Assembly: GCA_023443765.1 (NCBI GenBank)
Contig: JAEZTA010000042.1
Coordinates: 1-27,271, forward strand
Length of the DNA stretch: 27,271 nt
Origin: Bacteroidota bacterium
GTDB taxonomy: Bacteria > Bacteroidota > Bacteroidia > Bacteroidales > Rikenellaceae
Direction of reading: 5' to 3'
Shown here: positions 1 through 6,403 of the stretch, in pieces
Position numbering within the stretch: the first letter of the stretch is position 1
Layout: each line of letters begins with the position of its first letter
The notes under the pieces: generated by a model
The model's input: the letters and a program-made list of their open reading frames with translations, nothing else
Databases searched by the model: none
What the model was told of the DNA's origin: nothing
Position numbers and translations under genes: made by a program

Positions 1-853
1 CCGTTCGTTCGTGCCTTCGCAGCCCGTAGCCGCGACGCTCATCAAGGTGGACGACGCGGGCGCCTGCGTCCTGAAACTGCTCGAAATGTACAACGCCGCG
101 AAGCCCCGCCGCACGGGGATCAGCGACCGCGCATCGGTCTCGGAGCAGGCACAGATAGGCCAGGAGTGCTATATCGGCGACTTCACGGTCGTCGAAGAGG
201 GCGTCACGATCGGCAGAGGCTGCCAGATCTATCCGCAGGTCTACGTGGGCCGCGGCGCGAAGATCGGCGACAACACGACGCTCTACCCCGGCGTTAAGAT
301 TTACGAAGGCTGCATCGTCGGCAACAACTGCATCCTGCACGCAGGGGCGGTGATCGGCGCCGACGGCTTCGGCTTCATGCCCAATGCCGCAGGCGGATTC
401 GACAAAATCCCCCAGTTGGGCAACGTGGTGATCGAGGACGACGTGGAGATCGGCGCAAACACCTGCATCGACCGCGCCAAGACCGACTCGACAGTGATTC
501 GCCGCGGCGTGAAACTCGACAACCTGATCCAGATCGGCCACAACGTGCAGATCGGTGAAAATACCGTTTCGTCAGCCCAGACCGGCATCGCCGGAACCTC
601 GAAAGTCGGCAGCAACTGCTTCCTCGCGGGGCAGGTGGGCATTGCCGACCACGTGATCGTCGGCGACCGCGTGAAGATCGCCTCCAAGAGCGGCATCGAC
701 AAGAGCATTCCCGACGACGAAGTGCGCATGGGTTATCCCGCGCTTCCGGGCCTCCAGTACCACCGGGCATCGGCCATTTTCAAACGCCTGCCCGAGCTGG
801 CGCAGCAGGTCCGTGAACTGGAAAAACAACTTGCAGAACTCAAAAACAAATAA
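1..853 (+). CDS. lpxD: UDP-3-O-acylglucosamine N-acyltransferase LpxD, 3' part (5' end outside window)
   Basis: LpxD adds a 3-hydroxyacyl chain from acyl-ACP to the 2-amino group of UDP-3-O-acylglucosamine in the cytoplasm, an early step of lipid A synthesis. The reading frame is open from base 2, so the gene starts upstream; a GTG at 11 lies inside it and is not the likely start, because the residues before it continue the family pattern (FVPSQPVAATLIKVDD). The product is a chain of left-handed beta-helix hexapeptide repeats (for example IGDNTTLYP, IGRGCQIYP), followed by the family segment DGFGFMPN and IQIGHNVQIG. The His codon in IGHN at 539-541 matches the family's proposed catalytic His. 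The C-terminus is a short helical tail rich in Glu and Lys. About 284 of the usual roughly 340 residues are present. The next gene begins 5 nt after the stop, so the two are probably cotranscribed. Confidence 0.95.
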   Translation, partial: RSFVPSQPVAATLIKVDDAGACVLKLLEMYNAAKPRRTGISDRASVSEQAQIGQECYIGDFTVVEEGVTIGRGCQIYPQVYVGRGAKIGDNTTLYPGVKIYEGCIVGNNCILHAGAVIGADGFGFMPNAAGGFDKIPQLGNVVIEDDVEIGANTCIDRAKTDSTVIRRGVKLDNLIQIGHNVQIGENTVSSAQTGIAGTSKVGSNCFLAGQVGIADHVIVGDRVKIASKSGIDKSIPDDEVRMGYPALPGLQYHRASAIFKRLPELAQQVRELEKQLAELKNK

Positions 854-858
854 AACCG

Positions 859-1917
859 ATGAAAAAAATCCTGATCCTCGCAGCAGCAGCCGTCGCGCTG
901 TGCAGTTGCGGTAACAAAAACAAATACGCCATCGAAGGTAAGATCGAAGGTGCCAACAGTATGGTCTACCTCTTCGACGAGGAAGACAACATACTCGACT
1001 CGGCAGCAGTCGCCAACGGCGCATTCCGCATCGAAGGCATCGCGGAAAACCCGCAGGTGGCTATCCTGCGCGACGGGCGCGACGACGAGGCTACGTTCGG
1101 AGCCATGCTGGTTCTCGAACCGGGTACGATCACCGTGGCTGACAACGCCGAGAATCCCTACCGCAAGCAGGTGACGGGCACGCCCGCCAACAACGCCAGC
1201 AACGCCTATGCAACGGCCGGAAACACCCTCGTTCAGGAGTTCCGCAACCCGGAAACTTCCGCCGACCGGCGCGAGGCCATTGAAAAGGAATACGACCAGC
1301 TGACCCGCACGGTCATGGAGCAGAACCGCGAAAACCTCTTCGGCGCCATGCTGCTTGCACAGCAACTGGGTTACGAACTTTCGGGGCAGGAACTGCTCGA
1401 CGAGATCGCCAAATTCCCGGCTGCCATGCAGCAGAACAAGGTGCTCGTGAAACTCAAGGAGAATGCCGAGCAGAAGATGAAGACCGACATCGGCCAGCCG
1501 TTCATCGACATCGCACAGCCCAATGCCGCAGGCGAGCAGGTATCGCTCGAATCGGTAGTTAAGAATCCGGCGAACAAATATGTACTGCTCGACTTCTGGG
1601 CTTCGTGGTGCGGTCCCTGCATGGGCGAGGTTCCCCACCTGAAGAAGACTTACGACGAGTTCCACCCGAAGGGCTTCGAGATCTACGGCGTATCGTTCGA
1701 TCAGGACCGCGAAAAGTGGCTGGCCGCCGTCGACCAGAACGGTATGAACTGGCTGCACGTCGGCGAGGTGAAAGGCTTCGACAACCAGGCAGCGAGGGAC
1801 TACGCCATCCAGGGCATCCCGTCGAACTTCCTGATCGACGCCCAGGGCACGATCGTCGCCAAGAACCTGCGCGGCGAGGCGCTCTACGAGAAAATCTCGG
1901 AGCTGCTGGCCCAGTAA
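859..1917 (+). CDS. TlpA-like thioredoxin-fold lipoprotein with DUF4369-type N-terminal domain (paralogue 1)
   Basis: This is a 352-residue predicted periplasmic thiol-disulfide oxidoreductase. The signal peptide ends in a lipobox (LCSC, lipidated Cys17). Residues of about 22-110 resemble the DUF4369 domain common in Bacteroidetes, a helical linker follows, and the C-terminal third is a TlpA/AhpC-type thioredoxin fold. The active site is W250-C251-G252-P253-C254, and IPSNFLID further on carries the expected cis-proline. Residues just after the lipid Cys are GNKNK, with no acidic run, so it probably stays on the periplasmic side (inference from known Bacteroidetes surface-export signals). It starts 5 nt after lpxD and is followed by a hairpin terminator. 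Two paralogues lie at 2625 and 3683. Family members reduce disulfides, often for cytochrome maturation or oxidative-stress repair; the substrate here is unknown. Confidence 0.88.
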   Translation: MKKILILAAAAVALCSCGNKNKYAIEGKIEGANSMVYLFDEEDNILDSAAVANGAFRIEGIAENPQVAILRDGRDDEATFGAMLVLEPGTITVADNAENPYRKQVTGTPANNASNAYATAGNTLVQEFRNPETSADRREAIEKEYDQLTRTVMEQNRENLFGAMLLAQQLGYELSGQELLDEIAKFPAAMQQNKVLVKLKENAEQKMKTDIGQPFIDIAQPNAAGEQVSLESVVKNPANKYVLLDFWASWCGPCMGEVPHLKKTYDEFHPKGFEIYGVSFDQDREKWLAAVDQNGMNWLHVGEVKGFDNQAARDYAIQGIPSNFLIDAQGTIVAKNLRGEALYEKISELLAQ

Positions 1918-1933
1918 ACCGATTTTGAGATTC

Positions 1934-1973
1934 AGCCCCTCCGTTCCGGTTCACGGGAGGGAGGGGCTTTTCA
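1934..1973 (+). terminator. Rho-independent terminator after the first TlpA-like gene
   Basis: The arm GCCCCTCC at 1935-1942 pairs with GGAGGGGC at 1960-1967, the flanking A1934-T1968 extends it, and a short T run follows (TTTT). It sits in the 65-nt gap before ruvC and should end the lpxD transcript. It implies that ruvC is expressed from another promoter or by read-through. I could not find a convincing promoter in the few bases between this hairpin and ruvC. Confidence 0.8.
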
Positions 1974-1982
1974 ATTTGACCG

Positions 1983-2600
1983 ATGACAAAGACCGATTCA
2001 TACCGCATCATGGGCATCGACCCGGGCACGAACTACATGGGCTACGGCGTACTGGAGGTCGAAGGACGCTCGGTGCGCTCGGTGGTGCTGGGCGACATCG
2101 ACCTGCACAAACTCCCGGACCCCTACGCCAAGCTGCGCTACATCTTCGAACGCGTGGGGGCGCTGGTTGACGAGTATGCCCCGCGCGAGGTGGCGCTCGA
2201 ATCGCCATTCTTCGGCGAAAACGTGCAGTCGATGCTCAAACTGGGCCGGGCGCAGGGCGTGGCGATGGCCGCGGCGCTGAGCCGCGGCATCGACGTATTC
2301 GAATACGCTCCCATGCGCATCAAGCAGTCGATTACGGGCCGTGGATCGGCCGCCAAGGAGCAGGTGGCCTCCATCGTCTGCCGCACGCTCACCATCGACC
2401 AGCCTCCCAAACGGCTCGACGCCACGGACGGCATGGCCGTCGCCCTGTGCCACTACTTCACCACGGCCAGCCCGCTCAATGCCGCGTTGGGCAGTGAACG
2501 CGTCAAGGGCCTCGGAGGCGGCAAGAAAGCGGCCTCGAAAGGCGGTTCGCAAAGCTGGGAACAGTTCCTGAAAAAGAACCCCGACCGGGAGATCAAATAA
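1983..2600 (+). CDS. ruvC: Crossover junction endodeoxyribonuclease RuvC
   Basis: RuvC is the dimeric Mg2+-dependent nuclease that resolves Holliday junctions together with RuvAB. The product has 205 residues. The four acidic catalytic residues are visible: D13 in GIDPGT, E73 in ALESPFF, and D146 and D149 in DATDGMAVALCHY. The RuvC segments FEYAPMRIKQSITGRGSAAKEQV and the TDGMA motif are typical. The C-terminal 30 residues are Lys/Gly-rich and look disordered. The ATG at 1983 leaves ten residues before the first motif; the ATG at 2010 would leave none, so 1983 is preferred. Genomically it is odd to find it between TlpA-like paralogues. The next gene starts 24 nt after the stop and is likely cotranscribed. 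Confidence 0.95.
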   Translation: MTKTDSYRIMGIDPGTNYMGYGVLEVEGRSVRSVVLGDIDLHKLPDPYAKLRYIFERVGALVDEYAPREVALESPFFGENVQSMLKLGRAQGVAMAAALSRGIDVFEYAPMRIKQSITGRGSAAKEQVASIVCRTLTIDQPPKRLDATDGMAVALCHYFTTASPLNAALGSERVKGLGGGKKAASKGGSQSWEQFLKKNPDREIK

Positions 2601-2624
2601 AACCTACCTAAAACTACCTGCATC

Positions 2625-3671
2625 ATGAAAAAACTCTTCGCCGTGTCGTTCGCCGCAGCCCTGCTGAGCAGTTGCGGAGGAACAAATTACACCATCACAG
2701 GCCACTACGAACTGCCTCCGGGCGACTCGGTCTATCTGCATGCTTCGGACAACTCCGTGCTCGCTGCGGGCGTCGTCGGCGCCGACACGACCATTTCACT
2801 GAAAGGGACCGTCACAACCCCGGAGATGGTTTCCCTGACTAATCGGAGCCAAACGAATCTCCCCACTTTTTTCTTTTTAGAGCCCGGTAACATTCGAATC
2901 GAAGGATATGACAAATTATACAATTATCATATCATCTCCGGAACGCCCCTCAACGATAAGAAAAAAGCGTTCGACGATGCAATGAAAGTCTTCGGCGACA
3001 TGGTCCGCAAAGGCGTCCCCGGCAAGACGTTCGATGATATTCTGGCCGAGATGAACGAACTCTACACCCGGACCATAGACGCCAATCTCGACAATATTTT
3101 CGGAGCATGGGTCTTCAACTCGTACGAATTCCAACAGATCAAGAACGATCCCGAAAAAATCAAAGCCCGCCTGGCGCAGTTTACGCCCGAGATGCAGGCG
3201 CACCCGATGCTGAAACGGCCGCAGATGCAAGCCGTGACGGCAGCACAAACCGGAATCGGGCAGCCGTACACGGACCTCTCGCTGAAAAATGCCGACAACG
3301 AAACAATACAGCTTTCTTCGCTCGTGGGTCCCGGCCGCTGGGTACTGCTCGACTTCTGGGCCACGTGGTGCAAGCCCTGCATGCTGGAAGTCCCCTACCT
3401 GAAGAAAGCCTATGCCGCCTACCACGATAAAGGTTTCGAAATCTATGGCGTATCGCTCGATTCCGATCCGGCGAAATGGAAGCAGGTTATCAAAGACGAA
3501 GGCATGGACTGGGTCAACACCCTCCGGAAAGATGCCGGACTCGACCCCACCGCAATCTACAACATCAGCTCCATTCCCTCGAATTTCCTGATTTCACCCG
3601 AGGGTAAGATCGTGGCGAAAAACCTGCGCCACGAGCACCTCGAAGAAAAACTCGCAGAGGTTCTCCCATAA
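2625..3671 (+). CDS. TlpA-like thioredoxin-fold lipoprotein with DUF4369-type N-terminal domain (paralogue 2, WCKPC)
   Basis: A 348-residue lipoprotein with lipobox LSSC (Cys17) and the same layout as its neighbours: short beta-rich N-terminal domain starting TNYTITGHYELPPGDS, helical middle, and C-terminal TlpA fold. The active site reads W248-C249-K250-P251-C252, so the usual Gly between the cysteines is replaced by Lys. In thioredoxin-like proteins this position tunes redox potential, so its midpoint potential may differ from the other two copies (inference). The cis-Pro motif SIPSNFLIS is intact. A local AT-rich stretch at about 2870-2930 encodes FFFLEPGNIRIEGYDKLYN and stands out from the GC-rich surroundings. 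It is 24 nt after ruvC and 11 nt before the third paralogue, so these genes form one operon. Confidence 0.87.
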   Translation: MKKLFAVSFAAALLSSCGGTNYTITGHYELPPGDSVYLHASDNSVLAAGVVGADTTISLKGTVTTPEMVSLTNRSQTNLPTFFFLEPGNIRIEGYDKLYNYHIISGTPLNDKKKAFDDAMKVFGDMVRKGVPGKTFDDILAEMNELYTRTIDANLDNIFGAWVFNSYEFQQIKNDPEKIKARLAQFTPEMQAHPMLKRPQMQAVTAAQTGIGQPYTDLSLKNADNETIQLSSLVGPGRWVLLDFWATWCKPCMLEVPYLKKAYAAYHDKGFEIYGVSLDSDPAKWKQVIKDEGMDWVNTLRKDAGLDPTAIYNISSIPSNFLISPEGKIVAKNLRHEHLEEKLAEVLP

Positions 3672-3682
3672 ACTGATCTCCG

Positions 3683-4744
3683 ATGAACAGAATTATCCTT
3701 GCAACCCTGGCCGCTGCCACACTGTACAGTTGCGGAGGCCCCAATTACACCCTTTCGGGCAAGACCGACCTCGCCCCGGGCGACACGCTCCGCCTGTGCT
3801 CGCTCTATGAGAACGACTCGGTGCTGGCCGTCACGGTCGTACGCAGCGACAGCACCTTCCGCATCCGCGGATATGTCGCCGAACCGACGATCGCCAACCT
3901 GATGCACCGCAACCGCCGCATCGGGGCCCCGGTTCTGCTCGAAGCCGCCGACATCCGGCTCGAACCCACGGGCGATGTACGCGGCTTCCAGTTCACCGGA
4001 ACGCCGCTCAACGATGCCTTCAACGCCATGAATGCTGCGCAGGTATCGCTCGGTAATGTCATGCAGGCGCTCGAAAACGAACCCGACACCCCCGAACGGA
4101 AGCAGAAACTCGACTCGCTGGGCCGGATTTACCGGCAGATTCCCGGCGATGCGCTGGAAGCCAACCGCGATAACCTGCTGGGCGCGTTCCTCTACTCCCG
4201 GCGCGCCGATGCCGACCCCGCAAAGGCCCGGGAACGGCTTGCACAGTTCCCTGCGGAATTGCAAAACCATCCCGTTTTGGAAAGCGTGCGTCGGCAGATC
4301 GAAGCCACAGAACGCTCGTCTGTCGGCCAGCCCTACATGGACCTCGCACTGAAAAATGCCGCCGGGGAGACCATTGCCCTGTCGTCGCTCGTCGGCCCCG
4401 GCCGCTGGGTGCTGCTCGACTTCTGGGCCACGTGGTGCGGTCCCTGCTGCCGCGAGATTCCGCATCTGAAAGAGGTTTACGAAGCGTTCAGCGAACGCGG
4501 ATTCACCATCTACGGCGTGTCGATCGACCAGGACGCGGTGCGCTGGCAACAGTTCGTCACCGAGAACGACCTGCCGTGGACGAACGTACTGGCACCCGGC
4601 GCAGGCAAGCAGAGCGCCGCTGCCGAAATGTACGGCATCCGCTTCATCCCGTCGAACTTCCTGATCTCTCCCGAAGGCGTGATTGTCGCCAAAAACCTTC
4701 CCGGCAAGCAATTGCAGACCCGGTTGGAAGAATTGATGAAATAA
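3683..4744 (+). CDS. TlpA-like thioredoxin-fold lipoprotein with DUF4369-type N-terminal domain (paralogue 3)
   Basis: A 353-residue lipoprotein with lipobox LYSC (Cys17), a DUF4369-like N-terminal region and a C-terminal TlpA fold. The active site is W251-C252-G253-P254-C255, directly followed by a further cysteine C256 (WCGPCC), which is unusual and could take part in resolving or be modified. The cis-Pro motif FIPSNFLIS is present. It shares the 19-residue block from SSLVGPGRW to the first active-site Cys with paralogue 2; over those 57 nt I count only four differences, all synonymous, which points to recent duplication or gene conversion. It lies 11 nt after paralogue 2, and a long perfect hairpin follows the stop. 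The residues after the lipid Cys (GGPNY) again lack an acidic export signal. Confidence 0.87.
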   Translation: MNRIILATLAAATLYSCGGPNYTLSGKTDLAPGDTLRLCSLYENDSVLAVTVVRSDSTFRIRGYVAEPTIANLMHRNRRIGAPVLLEAADIRLEPTGDVRGFQFTGTPLNDAFNAMNAAQVSLGNVMQALENEPDTPERKQKLDSLGRIYRQIPGDALEANRDNLLGAFLYSRRADADPAKARERLAQFPAELQNHPVLESVRRQIEATERSSVGQPYMDLALKNAAGETIALSSLVGPGRWVLLDFWATWCGPCCREIPHLKEVYEAFSERGFTIYGVSIDQDAVRWQQFVTENDLPWTNVLAPGAGKQSAAAEMYGIRFIPSNFLISPEGVIVAKNLPGKQLQTRLEELMK

Positions 4745-4756
4745 CGGCATTCGACT

Positions 4757-4805
4757 GATAATCCGGCTGGTGAGATGCGGCCCACCAGCCGGATTATCAT
4801 TTTTA
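4757..4805 (+). terminator. Strong Rho-independent terminator ending the ruvC-tlpA-like operon
   Basis: A 16-bp perfect stem: GATAATCCGGCTGGTG at 4757-4772 pairs with CACCAGCCGGATTATC at 4783-4798, with a 10-nt loop and then ATTTTTA. It insulates the lipoprotein operon from the tRNA gene. Confidence 0.92.
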
Positions 4806-4825
4806 TTAAATTTTTTGAGCAATTA

Positions 4826-4857
4826 TTTGCGTGTTTCGGATTTTTGCCCTACATTTG
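4826..4857 (+). promoter_or_regulatory. Bacteroidetes-type promoter for tRNA-Arg
   Basis: The -33 box TTTG at 4826-4829 and the -7 box TACATTTG at 4850-4857 are separated by 20 nt, which matches the Bacteroidetes housekeeping sigma consensus TTTG-N19-21-TAnnTTTG. The tRNA starts 12 nt after the -7 box, so the 5' leader would be only a few nucleotides. Confidence 0.8.
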
Positions 4858-4869
4858 CATTCGCAATTC

Positions 4870-4943
4870 GGCACCGTAGCTTAATTGAATAGAGCATCTG
4901 ACTACGGATCAGAAGGTTACAGGTTTGAGTCCTGTCGGTGTCA
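4870..4943 (+). tRNA. tRNA-Arg (anticodon ACG)
   Basis: The sequence folds as a full cloverleaf: acceptor GGCACCG (4870-4876) with CGGTGTC (4936-4942), including one G-U pair; D stem GCTT/GAGC; anticodon stem TCTGA/TCAGA with loop CTACGGA, giving anticodon ACG at 4904-4906; T stem ACAGG/CCTGT. The discriminator is A4943 and CCA is not encoded. A34 would be deaminated to inosine by TadA to read CGN Arg codons. The T loop is TTTGAGT rather than the usual TTCGANT, and the D loop has GA where GG is expected; these two changes compensate each other (see findings). The own promoter and 3' hairpin make it a single-gene unit. Confidence 0.95.
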
Positions 4944-4946
4944 CTG

Positions 4947-4983
4947 AAGAAAGAGAGTCCAAAAGGCTCTCTTTCTTGCGTTT
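4947..4983 (+). terminator. 3' hairpin/terminator of tRNA-Arg
   Basis: AAGAAAGAGAG at 4947-4957 pairs with CTCTCTTTCTT at 4967-4977; CC/GG closes an AAAA loop, with T4958 bulged. The sequence after it (GCGTTTAG) has only a short T run, so termination may be moderate. It begins 4 nt after the tRNA discriminator base. Confidence 0.65.
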
Positions 4984-5311
4984 AGGGCGGTCGTCAAAGA
5001 AAGGCGGCCGCTTTCCTTATTGTGCAGTTCGGGCGATTTAGCGTTGATTTTTGCAGTTTGTGTAAACCGGCGTGTAAACCGAACCGGAGTGAAAGCAGCA
5101 TTCTGTTTTGTGCCGGGATATGCCATAAATATTAAGGGTAGAGTTATTTCACCCCCGATTTTTTCCGTTTCACCCGCGCGGGGCCGGATATTCGGACGAA
5201 GAGCCGTAATTTTATATCCCAAAGCCCGTTTTGCTATCGGGAGCCGATGGCGAAACCGCTTTTTGTCGTATCTTTGCGTACGACCTCCAATTGCAAAACC
5301 TGACTCTCGCA
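4984..5311. other. Non-coding gap between tRNA-Arg and the efflux operon
   Basis: About 330 nt in which I see no gene I can support. Open frames on both strands are short, have unconvincing composition and match no family I know. The stretch is more AT-rich and less codon-like than its flanks. It holds a 10-bp direct repeat GTGTAAACCG at 5060-5069 and 5072-5081, and near the right end the -7 element of the efflux operon. I see no second copy of the tRNA 3' end in the window, so there is no sign of an integrated element. Confidence 0.5.
5269..5276 (+). promoter_or_regulatory. -7 element of the efflux operon promoter
   Basis: TATCTTTG fits the Bacteroidetes -7 consensus TAnnTTTG exactly and lies 35 nt before the likely start codon at 5312. 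No good TTTG -33 box is found at the normal distance; the nearest at 5230-5233 is too far away. This suggests a weak or activator-dependent promoter. Confidence 0.55.
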
Positions 5312-6391
5312 ATGAATAAGAAAAAGAAATGGATCATCACAGCCATTATTCTCGTGGTATTCTGCCTGGCACTGGGACTCTATAACCTGCTGGGCGACAA
5401 AGGTTCCGTGTCGGCCGACGCCGATATACCGGTCGCTCCCCGCAAGCAGAGCACGCTCAACGTAAACGGGTTGGTCATCCGGCCCGAACGGCTCACCGAC
5501 GGCATCACCACGGTGGGCAACCTGCTGCCCGACGAAGAGGTGGACCTTTCGTTTGAGACCTCGGGCAAGATCGTGGCCATCAACTTCCAGGAAGGAACCG
5601 TCGTGCGCAAAGGCGAATTGCTGGCCAAAGTGAACGACCTGCCGCTGCTGGCCCAGCTTTCGCGCTACGAAGCGCAGCTCAAGCTGGCCGAGGACCGCGT
5701 TTACCGCCAGAGCGCCCTGCTCAAAAAGGACGCCGTCAGCCAGGAGGCCTACGAACAGGCCCGCACGGAACTGGCGATGCTCAACGCCGACATCGCCATC
5801 GTCAAATCGAACATCGCACTCACGGAGCTCCGCGCACCATTCGACGGCGTGATCGGCCTCAGGAACGTCAGCGAAGGCGCCTATGCCTCGCCGAGCGTCG
5901 TGGTGGCCAAGCTCACCAAGATTTCACCCCTGAAGATCGACTTCTTCGTCCCGGAGCGCTACGCCAACCAGATCAAGGCCGGCACACGGCTCTCGTTCAC
6001 CATCGAAGGACGGCAGGAGCGGTTCGAAGCCGCGGTTTACGCCACCGAATCGAAGGTCGACGTAGCCACCCGTACGCTGGCCGTCCGGGCCCACTACCCC
6101 AACACGCGGGGCACGCTGCTGCCGGGACGCTTTGCGACGGTGCAGATCCGCATGCATGAAATTCCCGACGCCATCGCCATCCCGACCCAGGCCCTCGTGC
6201 CGGAAATGGGCGTCGACAAAGTATTCCTCTACAAAGGAGGCAAAGCACACACCGCAGAGGTGAAGACCGGACTGCGAACCGATTCGAGCATCCAGATCAT
6301 CGACGGACTCAACGTCGGCGACACGCTCATCACCTCCGGTACGCTCCAGCTGCGCGAAGGCCTCTCCGTAAAACTCGACACCGTCGAATAA
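5312..6391 (+). CDS. RND efflux membrane fusion protein (HlyD/AcrA family)
   Basis: The periplasmic adaptor links the inner-membrane pump to the outer-membrane channel. The frame is open from 5231, but the ATG at 5312 is preferred: it gives a normal N-terminus (MNKKKKW and a membrane segment at residues 7-27), and a good -7 element lies just upstream, inside the longer frame. The product has 359 residues. The first half of the lipoyl domain is at about 80-108 (SGKIVAINFQEGTVVRKGELL), a helical hairpin at about 112-170, the second half of the lipoyl domain at about 171-193 (LRAPFDGVIGLRNVSEGAY), then the beta-barrel and membrane-proximal domains. There is no lipobox, so it is anchored by its N-terminal helix. 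The pump gene starts 12 nt after the stop. Confidence 0.92.
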   Translation: MNKKKKWIITAIILVVFCLALGLYNLLGDKGSVSADADIPVAPRKQSTLNVNGLVIRPERLTDGITTVGNLLPDEEVDLSFETSGKIVAINFQEGTVVRKGELLAKVNDLPLLAQLSRYEAQLKLAEDRVYRQSALLKKDAVSQEAYEQARTELAMLNADIAIVKSNIALTELRAPFDGVIGLRNVSEGAYASPSVVVAKLTKISPLKIDFFVPERYANQIKAGTRLSFTIEGRQERFEAAVYATESKVDVATRTLAVRAHYPNTRGTLLPGRFATVQIRMHEIPDAIAIPTQALVPEMGVDKVFLYKGGKAHTAEVKTGLRTDSSIQIIDGLNVGDTLITSGTLQLREGLSVKLDTVE

Positions 6392-6403
6392 ACCCGCCGC
6401 CGC

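Noticed and set aside
11..13. GTG at 11 as the start of lpxD
   Set aside because: The frame is open to the left edge, and the residues before it fit the family, so this is an internal Val codon.
1971..1978. TCAATTTG as a -7 box for ruvC
   Set aside because: It lies only 4 nt before the ATG at 1983, so transcription would begin at or after that codon, and it overlaps the terminator tail. It could serve only if translation begins at 2010, which would trim the first RuvC strand.
5060..5081. 10-bp direct repeat GTGTAAACCG with 12-bp period
   Set aside because: Only two copies and no conserved context. Too short for a CRISPR or iteron array; listed only in the gap description.
4870..5100. tRNA-Arg as attachment site of an integrated element
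   Set aside because: No second copy of the tRNA 3' end, no integrase and no phage or conjugation gene is visible in the window; the downstream genes are an ordinary efflux operon.
4941..5312. Open frames of about 100-120 codons on both strands in the gap after the tRNA
   Set aside because: They overlap the tRNA hairpin or the efflux promoter, lack a plausible start region and resemble no known protein. I left the gap as non-coding.
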